This document shows positions 36,116 to 45,024 of a stretch of DNA of 64,000 nucleotides, in pieces. Position numbers and translations under genes: made by a program. The notes below the pieces were generated by a model, which saw nothing but the letters and a program-made list of their open reading frames with translations, was not told the DNA's origin and did not search any database. The stretch is from assembly GCA_000507305.1 (NCBI GenBank), contig DF239286.1:1-64000 (forward strand), read 5' to 3'. Positions within the stretch are counted from its first letter, which is position 1. Each line of letters begins with the position of its first letter. The stretch is from Breviolum minutum Mf 1.05b.01 (Eukaryota; Sar; Dinophyceae; Suessiales; Symbiodiniaceae).

Positions 36116-39100
36116 ATGTGTGGTAGTCAGCAGGATGCATATTCCCTTCAAAGAGAAATTCGTCAACCTGTCGACATCCATGAGCCACACATTGCTAATT
36201 CAGGTAATCCAAATGCAAGAGCGCAAACCTTGGGCAACCAAGCCCAGTTTATGATGCTTAGCCTTTTGCTTTGTGTTTGCCTTTCACTCCGAATCTTACT
36301 TTACCAGACTGCGCGTTGTTGTGACAGCATGCATTTGGGTGTGAGTCGTATTTGGGTGGAGGTTAAGCAAGAGGTCAAATCACGAGCTAATTCGAATGCT
36401 TGTTTTGCTGAATGTTTGCATCGGATGTGTCCCTTGATACACCGTAGAATTTGTTTTTCGATACTTCGGATCTTAGTCGTGTTGATCTTCTTGATGGGTG
36501 GGGTTTCCCAACTCCAGGTATTTCATCACATGTTACATCTTGATATCCTCAGTTGGACTTTTGTGACAATTTGGGGTATTTCATTCTTTCTGATTGCTGC
36601 AGTCGTCATCCGTCTGCAACAGTCTATTTCTCGCAGATTGCAGTGGTTTCATCGATTCCTTCGCACTGATCCCTGTTTCCTGCATCCGTATCGTCGGCCC
36701 ATGATATCGCGAAAGCACTTTCGTAGGTGTAGTGGGCAATCAAAGTATTGCAAGTCTTGGCATCCGAGGGTAAGGAGGGTGGATGGTTTTGGTTGTCACA
36801 TCAGACCTAAACACCTTACTTCTACTCCCCTTTTTCGAATTCAAAGGTGGTGTTGTGATTTTGGTTTATTCCTTCCTACCATCTTCCTTTGCAAGATTTT
36901 AGTATTCGCACAAAGCTGGCAAACTGCCACAAGCATTCCTGTGCATATTTGTCATGAACGTTATTCTGAGTTGAAGCTTCACTTGAACTACATGTTTCAA
37001 CATTGTAGGTTTGGACTTAAGTGGAGGAAAAGATGTAATCATAGGATAAGGTTTTTCCAAGGATGTTGGCCTTTTCGATACTCTGGGTGTTGTTTTCGGC
37101 AGAATGCTTGGAATCTTTATGTTTGGTGGTCAAACATGTACCGCCATGGATATGATAAAGGACACCTTCGTTGCAAAACAAGCAAAAGTGGAACGAGGGA
37201 CAACCCACATGGGAAAGCCCATAATGATGATAATGGTTGTTGTGGGGCCACTGAAGTGAAAACTCCTTTTCCATTTTGCCTGAAGTCTTGGACTTTCAGA
37301 TTTTGGGGAAGTGAAAGGTTGGTGTTGTGTTGCTTGTTTACCTGTGTTTCCTTTCAAGTTGATTTCTCGCCGTGGTGTGGTCAACGGGTTGGTGAAGCTT
37401 GCAATCCGGGCCCCCCCAATCCTGAGGATCAACAGTTGGATATTGGTACTTTCAACCCCACTGCCCTTCTTGGAAAGGAACAGGACGTAATCAACTTTGG
37501 TAGAGGTATATATGGGGCCAGTGAGACCAGTGTCACTGCTACATCACAACCCATTATTCGTAATCAATTCCAAAAAGCCGGGTTTTACACAAGTTGGTCC
37601 AAACCAGTCGAACCCCAAAAACAGAATGTTTCGTTACTTCGGGGGAAGGCCAATGGTACGGCTATCATTAGTTCATTTCCGCTGAGACCTTACCCTGAAC
37701 CGATGTCCAAGGAACTGTGGGACACACATCGATATGTTGACTCAGTAGTCCAACTGCATACCAATTGTGTCTTATATTTTGGATCGTTGTATGGGGCCGC
37801 CAACACACCAACACATGTTGATCCTTTAGCCCTCACTAACTCCGTTTTTCAACAAGCTGCGGAGAGAGCTATGAATTTTCAGGGACCGGCGGTGATTGTT
37901 GGGGATTTTAACTGGAATCTTTGTGATTTAGCCGGATGGCATACTCTGGTAAAAATGGGTTGGATGGATGCTGCCATTGTAGATTCTCAACTTCATGGAA
38001 GGGATCCCCAACCTACTTGCAAAGATTCTACAAGAAAGTCGTTCATTTTAATGAATAAAGCCATGACAGGGGTCTTACAGGAATGCAGGACCCAAGATGA
38101 TTATTTGTTCAGTGCGCATCCTCTTTTACTGGGTAGATTTCGTTTAGTGAATCTTTGTCGACCCACTTTGCAGTGGGTTTTGCCTAGGGCAACTGATGAA
38201 TTCCTTTTCGATGATAGCCTTGCAGAGGATCAAGCACAAAGACAGTACAACATTATTCATGACAAGTTTAACCAAGCATTGCAGCAACATCACATGGATG
38301 AGGCAGCTAGCATGTTTGCAAGAACGGTTCAAGAAGTTTGGAAAGCTTCCTGTGTTGATTGTGAAGGACAACACGTGTACATCAAACCTGGCTTCTTGAA
38401 GAGAGATCAGTTTGAACCCCTTAAAATGGCCTTTAATTCCATACCGGTTGTCAGGGCGGCTAGATATGGTGATTATGATCCTAAGATTGGGCAAACCAAT
38501 GTTAGTTTAAGACGGCATATTCGACAGTTGCGTAGACTTGAATCTTTAGTTCGACAAATCCATGCATGGAAGCGGAAGCCTTCATTTGCGAGTCATGCCA
38601 AGTGTGTTGCACTGTGGGCGGCAATTCGTAATGCAACCGGTTTTCATCATAGCTTTTGTCACTGGATTTGGGAGCATCTCGAATGGTTTGTACCATTTAA
38701 TCTACCAACCATCGAATATTGCACTGAATTGAAGAACCATTATGCCACCTGGCATGCGCACAATGTTCAGTGGTATTTCCTACAAAAACGGGCTGCAAGA
38801 AAAACCTCGATTGCACTCGACATCCAACAGGGTGGACCAAATTCCTTCCGTGAGGTACGCGATCCGTCACCACTACCATTGTCGTATGTAACTGAAACTT
38901 TGCATTTTCCAATCAAAAAGACTAGAATCTCAAAGAATGGAACCCAGGTCCTAACTTTGGCAAAGTTCACCCAAGTTGACTTGACCTTTCCAATTGAATT
39001 CCATAAACAAAAACGCTACATTAAGCGACAAGATGGGTGCAACCTTCTTCTTGATTGTGCTGTAAATTGGCGAGACCACGAAGCCTTCTTCACACAGAAA

Positions 39101-40078
39101 GTTGCTAGTGCTGACCCCTCATGTATGCATTCTATGTTATTTCATGCTTGGGATACCCATTGGAAACGGGATGAACCCTTGAATAATGATGGCCTCTGGG
39201 AAGACATTCAACCCTTCCTTGATAAAGTCCCACAAGTCACTCCGGCCGTTACGCATGAGTTTGCTCTTGATGTTTGGAAACAGCATTGCAAAGGCTTAAA
39301 CGTGCGTGCAGCGCGGGGTGGGTGTGGCTTCTCGGTCAGAGAGATGTGTCTTTTTCCCCCTACCATAGTGAAACTCCTTTTCGCATTATTCCGAGCTTGT
39401 GAACATGGAGCACCATGGCCCAAACATTGGATCATGGCAAAGGTGTCCATGTTGGCAAAAACAGAAACACCTTCTAGTGCCTTCGATGCTAGACCAATCA
39501 CGGTCTTCTCGGTGCTCTACAGGCAGTGGAGCCGTTATAGAAGCCGAGAAATTCTAGCATATTTTACCAGTTTTATGCCTAAGGAAGTTGCTTTAGCCAC
39601 GAACAAAGTACCTGCCGATCTGGCAGCAGCATTGGTCGGACTTCGAATTGAAAATTCCATCAACTGTCTCTCACCCCTGTGTGGGATTGGCATTGATCTT
39701 GTTCGTTGTTTTAACACCTTACCTAGGTTTCCACTGTACCAAGTGTTACGAAAGATGGGGGTCCCTGAACGCTACCTCGTGGCATGGGAAGGAGTCCTTT
39801 CACAGATGACCCGCACTATTGCATTAGGTAGAGCATGTAGTACTCCATCGTCCACATCCACAGGGGTACCCGAGGGATGTGGTATGTCGGTTGTTGCAAT
39901 GGCTGCCATGTCTTGGTGGGCGGTCAAAACGTTAGAGGTTGACAATCCGGATTGCAATCAAATATGTTATGCGGATAATTGGCATGTTTTGGCACGTGCA
40001 GTGGAATATTCTTCAGGATGCCATTCGGACTTTAGAGCATTTCGTACAGGTCATGAAAATGGAAATTGCACCCCATAA
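36116..40078 (+). CDS. LINE ORF2, first part: leader, 2A-like site, endonuclease, reverse transcriptase
   Basis: The frame opens right after the ORF1 stop, and the first ATG is 36116. Residues below are numbered from the first open codon at 36083. Residues 1-436 form a leader with hydrophobic segments (about 56-75, 124-140, 154-177, 412-425) and many Cys, His and Arg. GEACNPGPP (437-445) resembles a 2A site. The APE-type endonuclease spans about 450-690: Glu481 in GASETS, Asp608 in GDFNW and His679 in SAHP. Reverse transcriptase spans about 1070-1331: Asp1205 in GIGIDLVRCF, the GVPEGCGMS motif B, and YADN (Asp1298). The enzyme would nick target DNA and prime reverse transcription there. The frame ends at 40078 just after motif C, because the sense shifts by one base to the 39939-42344 frame. 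Confidence 0.82.
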   Translation: MCGSQQDAYSLQREIRQPVDIHEPHIANSGNPNARAQTLGNQAQFMMLSLLLCVCLSLRILLYQTARCCDSMHLGVSRIWVEVKQEVKSRANSNACFAECLHRMCPLIHRRICFSILRILVVLIFLMGGVSQLQVFHHMLHLDILSWTFVTIWGISFFLIAAVVIRLQQSISRRLQWFHRFLRTDPCFLHPYRRPMISRKHFRRCSGQSKYCKSWHPRVRRVDGFGCHIRPKHLTSTPLFRIQRWCCDFGLFLPTIFLCKILVFAQSWQTATSIPVHICHERYSELKLHLNYMFQHCRFGLKWRKRCNHRIRFFQGCWPFRYSGCCFRQNAWNLYVWWSNMYRHGYDKGHLRCKTSKSGTRDNPHGKAHNDDNGCCGATEVKTPFPFCLKSWTFRFWGSERLVLCCLFTCVSFQVDFSPWCGQRVGEACNPGPPNPEDQQLDIGTFNPTALLGKEQDVINFGRGIYGASETSVTATSQPIIRNQFQKAGFYTSWSKPVEPQKQNVSLLRGKANGTAIISSFPLRPYPEPMSKELWDTHRYVDSVVQLHTNCVLYFGSLYGAANTPTHVDPLALTNSVFQQAAERAMNFQGPAVIVGDFNWNLCDLAGWHTLVKMGWMDAAIVDSQLHGRDPQPTCKDSTRKSFILMNKAMTGVLQECRTQDDYLFSAHPLLLGRFRLVNLCRPTLQWVLPRATDEFLFDDSLAEDQAQRQYNIIHDKFNQALQQHHMDEAASMFARTVQEVWKASCVDCEGQHVYIKPGFLKRDQFEPLKMAFNSIPVVRAARYGDYDPKIGQTNVSLRRHIRQLRRLESLVRQIHAWKRKPSFASHAKCVALWAAIRNATGFHHSFCHWIWEHLEWFVPFNLPTIEYCTELKNHYATWHAHNVQWYFLQKRAARKTSIALDIQQGGPNSFREVRDPSPLPLSYVTETLHFPIKKTRISKNGTQVLTLAKFTQVDLTFPIEFHKQKRYIKRQDGCNLLLDCAVNWRDHEAFFTQKVASADPSCMHSMLFHAWDTHWKRDEPLNNDGLWEDIQPFLDKVPQVTPAVTHEFALDVWKQHCKGLNVRAARGGCGFSVREMCLFPPTIVKLLFALFRACEHGAPWPKHWIMAKVSMLAKTETPSSAFDARPITVFSVLYRQWSRYRSREILAYFTSFMPKEVALATNKVPADLAAALVGLRIENSINCLSPLCGIGIDLVRCFNTLPRFPLYQVLRKMGVPERYLVAWEGVLSQMTRTIALGRACSTPSSTSTGVPEGCGMSVVAMAAMSWWAVKTLEVDNPDCNQICYADNWHVLARAVEYSSGCHSDFRAFRTGHENGNCTP
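37391..37417 (+). other. 2A-like ribosome-skipping candidate (GEACNPGPP)
   Basis: The four terminal residues NPGP, essential in 2A peptides, are present; the D-V/I-E positions are replaced (G-E-A-C). A hydrophobic segment (LVLCCLFTCVSF) lies about 15 residues upstream, and the endonuclease begins about 15 residues downstream, the same place where authentic 2A sites sit in several other LINEs. Confidence 0.4.
37437..38160 (+). other. APE-type endonuclease domain of LINE ORF2
   Basis: The domain opens LDIGTFNPTALLGKE. It has Glu481 (metal binding), the GTAIISSFPL strand, the VIVGDFNWNL strand (Asp608, Asn610) and a C-terminal SAHPLL in place of the usual SDHxPV, keeping His679. It would nick the target strand for target-primed reverse transcription. 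Confidence 0.7.
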
Positions 40079-40260
40079 GTCTTACCTTTGGGCGACTAGA
40101 ACTTCTGATCGCAAGATCCTTCGCAACATTCAGGTGAATCATAGAAGTGTTCCTGTTGTCCTTAATCTCAGTGACTTAGGATGTGATATCCAATGTTCCA
40201 AACGAAAGAAAATTTCCAAGATCCAGAAACGTATTGCCAAATCTAAACGTGTGTGTGGAC
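39290..40260 (+). other. reverse transcriptase domain of LINE ORF2, crossing a frameshift
   Basis: Visible blocks are the fingers region with RPITVFSVLYRQWS, motif A GIGIDLVRCFN, motif B STGVPEGCGMSV and motif C CYADNW. The thumb-side sequence (AIRTLEHFVQVMKMEIA) is in the next frame. The frameshift lies between about 39980 and 40025. The second Asp of the usual YADD is Asn. Confidence 0.75.
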
Positions 40261-42344
40261 GTATTTCCAAGCATCAAGCACCGCGGGCTTTCAAAGCTAA
40301 GATGGCAAAAACATCGGGTTTCGCGGCAGCTGCTTATGGTACACATATGCATACAATTGCACATCACCATTGGCGGATATTACGTTCTGCATTGTCAAAA
40401 ACTGTGAGTCTTGCAACAGCAGGGGCATCACCGTGGCTTGCAACTTTTCTAACTACGGGGGACCCACAGTTGACGCATTTAATTGCCATGTGTAGATTTT
40501 GGCGTAGGTTTTGTACCACATTTCGTGACTGGGTATCGGTTTTGCAACAACAAACCACATGTATTGGCATTTCAAGGGTGGGGCCTGCAGCCAGTTTTCG
40601 TCATACCCTTGGACAAGCAGGATGGAAATTTGGAGACAACCATCACATTGTGCACATGGTCACTGGACACTGTGTTGATTGGAGGTTTTGCTCCATAGGG
40701 TGGCTCAAACATATCCTAACCATACACTGGACTTTTAAACTCCAAGAAATGGTTCAACATCGAAAGGATTGGAAATCGCATTGTTTGGATCTTCACTTAG
40801 CCAAAAAGAGTGTCGATAAACGGTGTCCACAACAGCAATGGATACTTCGTACTTATATGACTGGAAAACAATTTACTCATGATATGCTTCACAAGTATAC
40901 TCCTGGGACTACCCCTGAATGTCCAATGTGTGGAAAACGTGATAGCAAAAATCATAGGTTTTTCCATTGTGCTAAGCTGGAACATATCCGGAAAAAGCAT
41001 TCTGCTGCAGTAAAGTTTGCAAAGGCACAGCCCCTGTGCTACCAAAACTATGCCATTCCTTGTTATGTTGAAACTGCATGGATAGATATTGGTAAGTTGA
41101 AGCCACTGTCCCACCAATCACCCATTCCTACGCAGTCATGTAACAAGGTATTTTTGTTTGTGGATGGATCAGCTTTTCACCAAGAAATCAGGGAATTTGC
41201 ATTGTCGGGTTTCGCTGTCATCAGTGCGTTGTGGGGTGTCACTAGCTATAACTGTGTTGCTAGAGGTGTCGTACCCGGAGGCGAGCACAGCTCATTTAGG
41301 GGAGAGACCATGGCCCTTCTTGCCGCACTTGAGTTTGCTTGGACCTGCGATGTATTTACGGACTGCCAAGCAGTTATCGATAATTTTAGCAGAGTGGCTT
41401 CAGCTGCGTGGTCCGGCGATGAATTTCCATCCATAGATCACCCTGATTTATGGCATTTGGTTTATGAGCAGTTGTGTGCTCGGACTCCTGGTTCCGTTCA
41501 ACTACACAAGGTTAAGGCTCATGATGATCCTAGTACCATTCAAGACCCCATCCTAAAATGGAAACACCTAGGTAATGAAGAAGCTGATAAAGCTGCTAAG
41601 TCCGTGGTCAAGAAACATCCTTTGTTCCCGAAACTTAAGCGTGCTTTCACATCACAGATTTCCATGCAGAAACAGATTAGTGCTTTCCATGATTATATTT
41701 GTGATGCCGTGGATGAATCATTCCGCATTTTGCAAAAACAAAAAAAGCAGCAGATCGACCAACAAGGTGACATTTCACAACTTCCGGATTTCACTTCGTG
41801 GGTGGGTCCATCGATTGGAAGTTGGGGCCAGTTACCTGATTTTGCCGATTTACCGACGCCATGTCCTATGGGGGAAACATTTTATAAAAGAGTTCAATTG
41901 TGGTTTTCCAAACTTCAGTGGCCACCTTGTACAACATGGTCGCCACAACAACGAGGGATGTCATATCTTGAACTTTATGTTGATTTTGTTGCATTTTCCA
42001 AAACCGAAGCTCCCTTCAATATTGGTCCCAAAAGGAAATCTGCACAATATGTCTTGCTTGATGAACAACCTATTCATAGGGGAGATGGGGTCCCTTTAGC
42101 GGTTATGACTCAAACTTGGATTAAATTCTGGAAATGGGTTCGTGATTTTGATCTTGCAAACCCCCAATTGGAAGTCGATGAGAAACGTCCATTGGCGTAT
42201 GTTGGATATACTCTAAGGGCCCCTTTCGTGAAACTTAGAGCGAAACCTGTGTGTGGGGATGTTGCACTCAAGACCCTTTGGAAATACTTCCATCAACCAC
42301 AGGGTCGTCGTAGAACCATGTCTGCACCCCTTATCATCGAATAG
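39939..42344 (+). CDS. LINE ORF2, second part: RT thumb, CCHC knuckle, RNase H, C-terminal region
   Basis: This is an 801-codon open frame whose sense begins about residue 25, continuing the reverse transcriptase after a one-base shift. Basic residues follow (KRKKISKIQKRIAKSKR, about 88-104). A zinc knuckle CPMC-x7-H-x4-C starts at Cys328. RNase H spans about 404-560 with Asp409 (FVDGSA), Glu456 (RGETMALLAAL), Asp475 (FTDCQAV) and Asp550 (GNEEADKAAK), so all four acidic residues are present. A C-terminal 230 residues have no named domain. RNase H would remove RNA from the cDNA hybrid. The nominal first codon (39939) is not a real start. It is needed as one protein with the first part, so this copy is disabled unless a +1 frameshift is programmed. 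Confidence 0.8.
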   Translation: MTIRIAIKYVMRIIGMFWHVQWNILQDAIRTLEHFVQVMKMEIAPHKSYLWATRTSDRKILRNIQVNHRSVPVVLNLSDLGCDIQCSKRKKISKIQKRIAKSKRVCGRISKHQAPRAFKAKMAKTSGFAAAAYGTHMHTIAHHHWRILRSALSKTVSLATAGASPWLATFLTTGDPQLTHLIAMCRFWRRFCTTFRDWVSVLQQQTTCIGISRVGPAASFRHTLGQAGWKFGDNHHIVHMVTGHCVDWRFCSIGWLKHILTIHWTFKLQEMVQHRKDWKSHCLDLHLAKKSVDKRCPQQQWILRTYMTGKQFTHDMLHKYTPGTTPECPMCGKRDSKNHRFFHCAKLEHIRKKHSAAVKFAKAQPLCYQNYAIPCYVETAWIDIGKLKPLSHQSPIPTQSCNKVFLFVDGSAFHQEIREFALSGFAVISALWGVTSYNCVARGVVPGGEHSSFRGETMALLAALEFAWTCDVFTDCQAVIDNFSRVASAAWSGDEFPSIDHPDLWHLVYEQLCARTPGSVQLHKVKAHDDPSTIQDPILKWKHLGNEEADKAAKSVVKKHPLFPKLKRAFTSQISMQKQISAFHDYICDAVDESFRILQKQKKQQIDQQGDISQLPDFTSWVGPSIGSWGQLPDFADLPTPCPMGETFYKRVQLWFSKLQWPPCTTWSPQQRGMSYLELYVDFVAFSKTEAPFNIGPKRKSAQYVLLDEQPIHRGDGVPLAVMTQTWIKFWKWVRDFDLANPQLEVDEKRPLAYVGYTLRAPFVKLRAKPVCGDVALKTLWKYFHQPQGRRRTMSAPLIIE
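40920..40970 (+). other. CCHC-type zinc knuckle of LINE ORF2
   Basis: ECPMCGKRDSKNHRFFHC gives Cys328, Cys331, His339 and Cys344, the knuckle found downstream of RT in many LINE ORF2 proteins and thought to bind nucleic acid. Confidence 0.65.
41148..41620 (+). other. RNase H domain of LINE ORF2
   Basis: It has a type I RNase H pattern: first strand VFLFVDGSA, helix with GETMALLAALEFAW, strand VFTDCQAV, a KVKAHDD loop (His before Asp) and GNEEADKAAK. All catalytic acids are present. Among LINEs RNase H is found in the I, Tad and related clades. Confidence 0.82.
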
Positions 42345-43120
42345 CTTTTGATCATTTCTTGCATGGTGGTTGTGCGTTTTGCATGTTGTTTTTTGGTTTG
42401 TATCCTAAGGCACCTTAGGTTTTCTCTTGTACAGTTGGTACTCACATCACGCAGAGCTGGTTGGGAGTATCGCCGGTATCGCCGGCAGCATGGTCGAAAG
42501 GTCGAAAGATCCACTGTTACAGTAACGTGGCTTTTCGGACGCCATTGGCTGACGAATAGTCAAGCCCAGAGCATTCAGAGCGAAACTGGAAAAATCCACT
42601 GTTACAGTGTTTTGGCAGGACCCAACAAATATCCCTTTTGAAGAGCAGTTTCTCGCTCTTGCTGTTACAGAAAGGGCAAGTCAAGTAGCAAGAAGTTAGA
42701 AGCTACTGTAGACGATCACCGACTGGCAGCAATTGAACATGACAAACATAGCATCGTCGAATTTTAGTTGCGTCATCCCATTTACAATCATATCAGCCAG
42801 TGGCTTGTTCCTTGCAACCCCACCGTCACTAAGGGGTAGGGATTTTTTTCAACAGTGTTGAAAACCTGCCCCAAAACAAGCAGGAGCCAGTGGAACCTGT
42901 GGAGACCTAAGATCGAGAGATTCGAAACGGAAATGAACATCCACATATCCAGGCATTAACACCATGTTGAGACATAAGATCTAATTTCAACGTGTGTATA
43001 GATAGTATATTAACTATATAGAACAATATACGTATATTTCACTGTATCTATCATATTCTCAATATATCTACAAAAATATATTTACAAAATTGGCATTTTT
43101 TTTCCGAATTCTCATTCCAT
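42345..43120. other. LINE 3' UTR and flank
   Basis: No gene. Two copies of the 15-bp motif ATCCACTGTTACAGT lie at 42509-42523 and 42594-42608. A CGCCGGTAT/CGCCGGCA repeat lies near 42473-42487. A TATATA-rich stretch at 43000-43080 may mark flanking DNA. No poly(A) tail was found, so the exact 3' end of the element is open. Confidence 0.5.
42509..42608 (+). repeat. paired 15-bp motif downstream of LINE ORF2 (copies 2 and 3)
   Basis: ATCCACTGTTACAGT starts at 42509 and again at 42594, 85 bases apart. The third copy is at 31244 near the LINE 5' side. A partial match (GCTGTTACAG) lies near 42660. Confidence 0.6.
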
Positions 43121-43260
43121 TCACCAACTCCGGAGGCCAAGAGACGTCGTGTCTCCATTCCTGGGCGCCCGCCCGCCTCCCGTGCCGATCCGCCGGAACA
43201 TCCCCGGGGGCCACGAGCAGCACGAGTGCCAGTGCTAAGGGCTGATAGGTGCCAAGGGAG
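43121..43260 (+). CDS. candidate GC-rich exon, unidentified gene
   Basis: A GC-rich island in an AT-rich neighbourhood. The + frame from 43121 reads SPTPEAKRRRVSIPGRPPAS and remains Arg/Pro-rich. Two minus-strand frames of about 80 codons are also open, so the strand is uncertain. It is the first coding-like piece after the LINE and could continue the + strand gene seen before it. Confidence 0.25.
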
Positions 43261-43890
43261 AAGGGAAATGTGGAGGGTCCATTTGTTTCCGCGCATTTTT
43301 TTCGTTGGAGGTGGCTTCTCACCTTTCCAAAAAATTGTGGAGTTGTTTTTTTGATGGTTGGATAGATTTATGTATAGTTTTATTTGGGCATTGTAATTGT
43401 ATTATTTTTGTATTTTAACTCTTTACCTGCAAGGCGCATGTACAATCACAAAGAATCACAAAGATAAATATACAATCCACAGGAATGAAGAAATGTCCAA
43501 GATCCAATTCCATGAAATTGACGAGGAATCAATGAGATCTTCAACATGATTGAACGTTTTGTCGATGTTTAGGGGAAATGACCTGACAAGCCGGTTGAAC
43601 AATTTTTGGGCCAAGTTTGGCCCCTCAACCGTTCATTGAAACGAACAACGATATCCCTGCCTTTAGTATATGTTGCATTAACTGCTAGGCCAATTGGGTT
43701 AGTCATGTTTCCTTTGTATATCCCATACAAGGTTTAAGTACGTAGAAGTTCCTTTTGGGCCAACCCACCGTTAAAACATCCGGATGAACCAACCATGAGC
43801 TCCATGGATCTCAATGGCCCATCGCACCCTGAAAAAAAATCCCAGGGTCTTACGGACTTCCACCATGGAACAACGGAAACAACGTGATGA

Positions 43891-44035
43891 GATGAAGGTC
43901 CCGGGGAAATCGCACATCCGTTGCAGCAAGTACAGCCATCCCAACTGGTTGTTGCCCGGGATTTTTTGTTCAACAGTGGCAATGAGATTTCATTGGAGAG
44001 CATGGATTTTCCATCTTGGTCCTACCAGAGGATGT
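43891..44035 (+). CDS. candidate exon, unidentified gene
   Basis: The + frame from 43891 reads DEGPGEIAHPLQQVQPSQLV and later NSGNEISLESMDFPSW, with mixed hydrophobic and polar residues like a folded protein. Borders are guesses (GATGAGATG at the left, TACCAGAGG at the right). Another + frame (43814-44125) is open too. Confidence 0.28.
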
Positions 44036-44218
44036 ATTGGTTCTTTAAACTTGTTTTGGGGCCAAACATCTCAGGTAAAATTGGAGTTTGGGAAGTATGT
44101 GTTTTTGTTAAGTGAAGTACCGTGAATTCACCACAAGATCAAATGATTCGGGTCACTTGTCACTTGGAAACATGTTGGCTGAATGGAGTTGTTGGAATGA
44201 TGAAGTCACCCCCCCCAG

Positions 44219-44288
44219 AGCAGAACATATGAAGAGCAGGCGTCAACAGAAAGAATGGAACATGAAATCGCCATAAAGAAGTGCTCAA
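44219..44288 (+). CDS. candidate 70-bp exon, charged helix
   Basis: A strong C-rich acceptor (CCCCCCAG) precedes SRTYEEQASTERMEHEIAIK and the exon ends at a GTGATT donor-like site. The composition is that of a charged helix. No domain recognised. Confidence 0.35.
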
Positions 44289-44508
44289 GTGATTTGAGGT
44301 TTTTTTCTAACCCTGTTCTATCAGGTGCCGCGTGGAAAACTTCATTTTTTTGTTGCTGCATACCAGCCTATACCATTTTCACCCCGACAAAATTGGCGCA
44401 GTTTTTAGGATTCACAAACCTCAGCCAAACGGAATAAATACTATATTCTGAGGCAAATTTCCGAGTGAGAATCCCTTTCATAAGGGGATTGTTAGGATGG
44501 TAAATCAC

Positions 44509-44602
44509 CAGCTGCCAGGCTGCAACAGCTGCCAGCGCAGCTGCAGCAACGTCCTCCACGCCGAAGCGGGAGCGGAAAACTTCCACGTTGGGGAGTGCCC
44601 AG
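44509..44602 (-). CDS. candidate 94-bp exon on the minus strand
   Basis: On the minus strand an acceptor CAACTCCTCCAG is followed by a frame reading LPNVEVFRSRFGVEDVAAAA and an Ala-rich helix, ending at CTG|GTGATT. The sequence is markedly GC-rich against its surroundings. It lies among + strand candidate exons, so it belongs to another gene or one of the strand calls is wrong. Confidence 0.33.
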
Positions 44603-44929
44603 CTGGAGGAGTTGAGTGTATTGAAATATAGCTACATGGCTATATATGTACTAATAAGTCCCCAAAACAGAACTAGCATGGTTCACCTGAAAATGGACCC
44701 AAATGGAAAAGGAGATTCCGAACTTGGAAACCCGTTATTAACAGGTTCCATCTTAAAGTTTCGGGAGTGTACATCTAAATACTTGTGGTATCGCTGATTG
44801 AGACAGCCCCGAAGTCATCCCCCAAATATACCTTATCTCGAAAGGGTGGGGTCTTCGTCGGTTGAAGGGGTTTTCGGTCTGCTTATGCTAAGGTTAAGTA
44901 AAACACATAACGTATATATCTAGGTCTAG

Positions 44930-45024
44930 TTGGTGGTTTCAAATACTTTTTTTATTTTCACCCCTATTTGGGGAAGATTCCCATGTTGATTAATATTTTC
45001 CAAATGGGTTGGTTCAACCACCAA
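44930..45024. mobile_element. MITE family B, copy 3
   Basis: TTGGTGGTTTCAAATAC at the left and GGTTCAACCACCAA at the right are inverted ends. The core TTTTCACCCCTATTTGGGGA is identical to the 15471 and 55366 copies. Confidence 0.65.

Larger units (their letters stand above)
31124..42344 (+). mobile_element. long LINE (non-LTR) retrotransposon carrying a DNA methyltransferase
   Basis: Two long frames with LINE domains: ORF1 with methyltransferase, basic region and coiled coil; ORF2 with APE endonuclease, reverse transcriptase, CCHC knuckle and RNase H. The order EN-RT-CCHC-RNase H recalls LINEs of the I/Tad type. True ends are not defined: no poly(A) or clear target-site duplication was seen. 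The left end is probably after the AT-rich run at 31138-31155, and the right end lies between 42345 and about 42850. Apart from one frameshift near 40000 the element is open over 11 kb, which suggests a young insertion. Confidence 0.85.
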
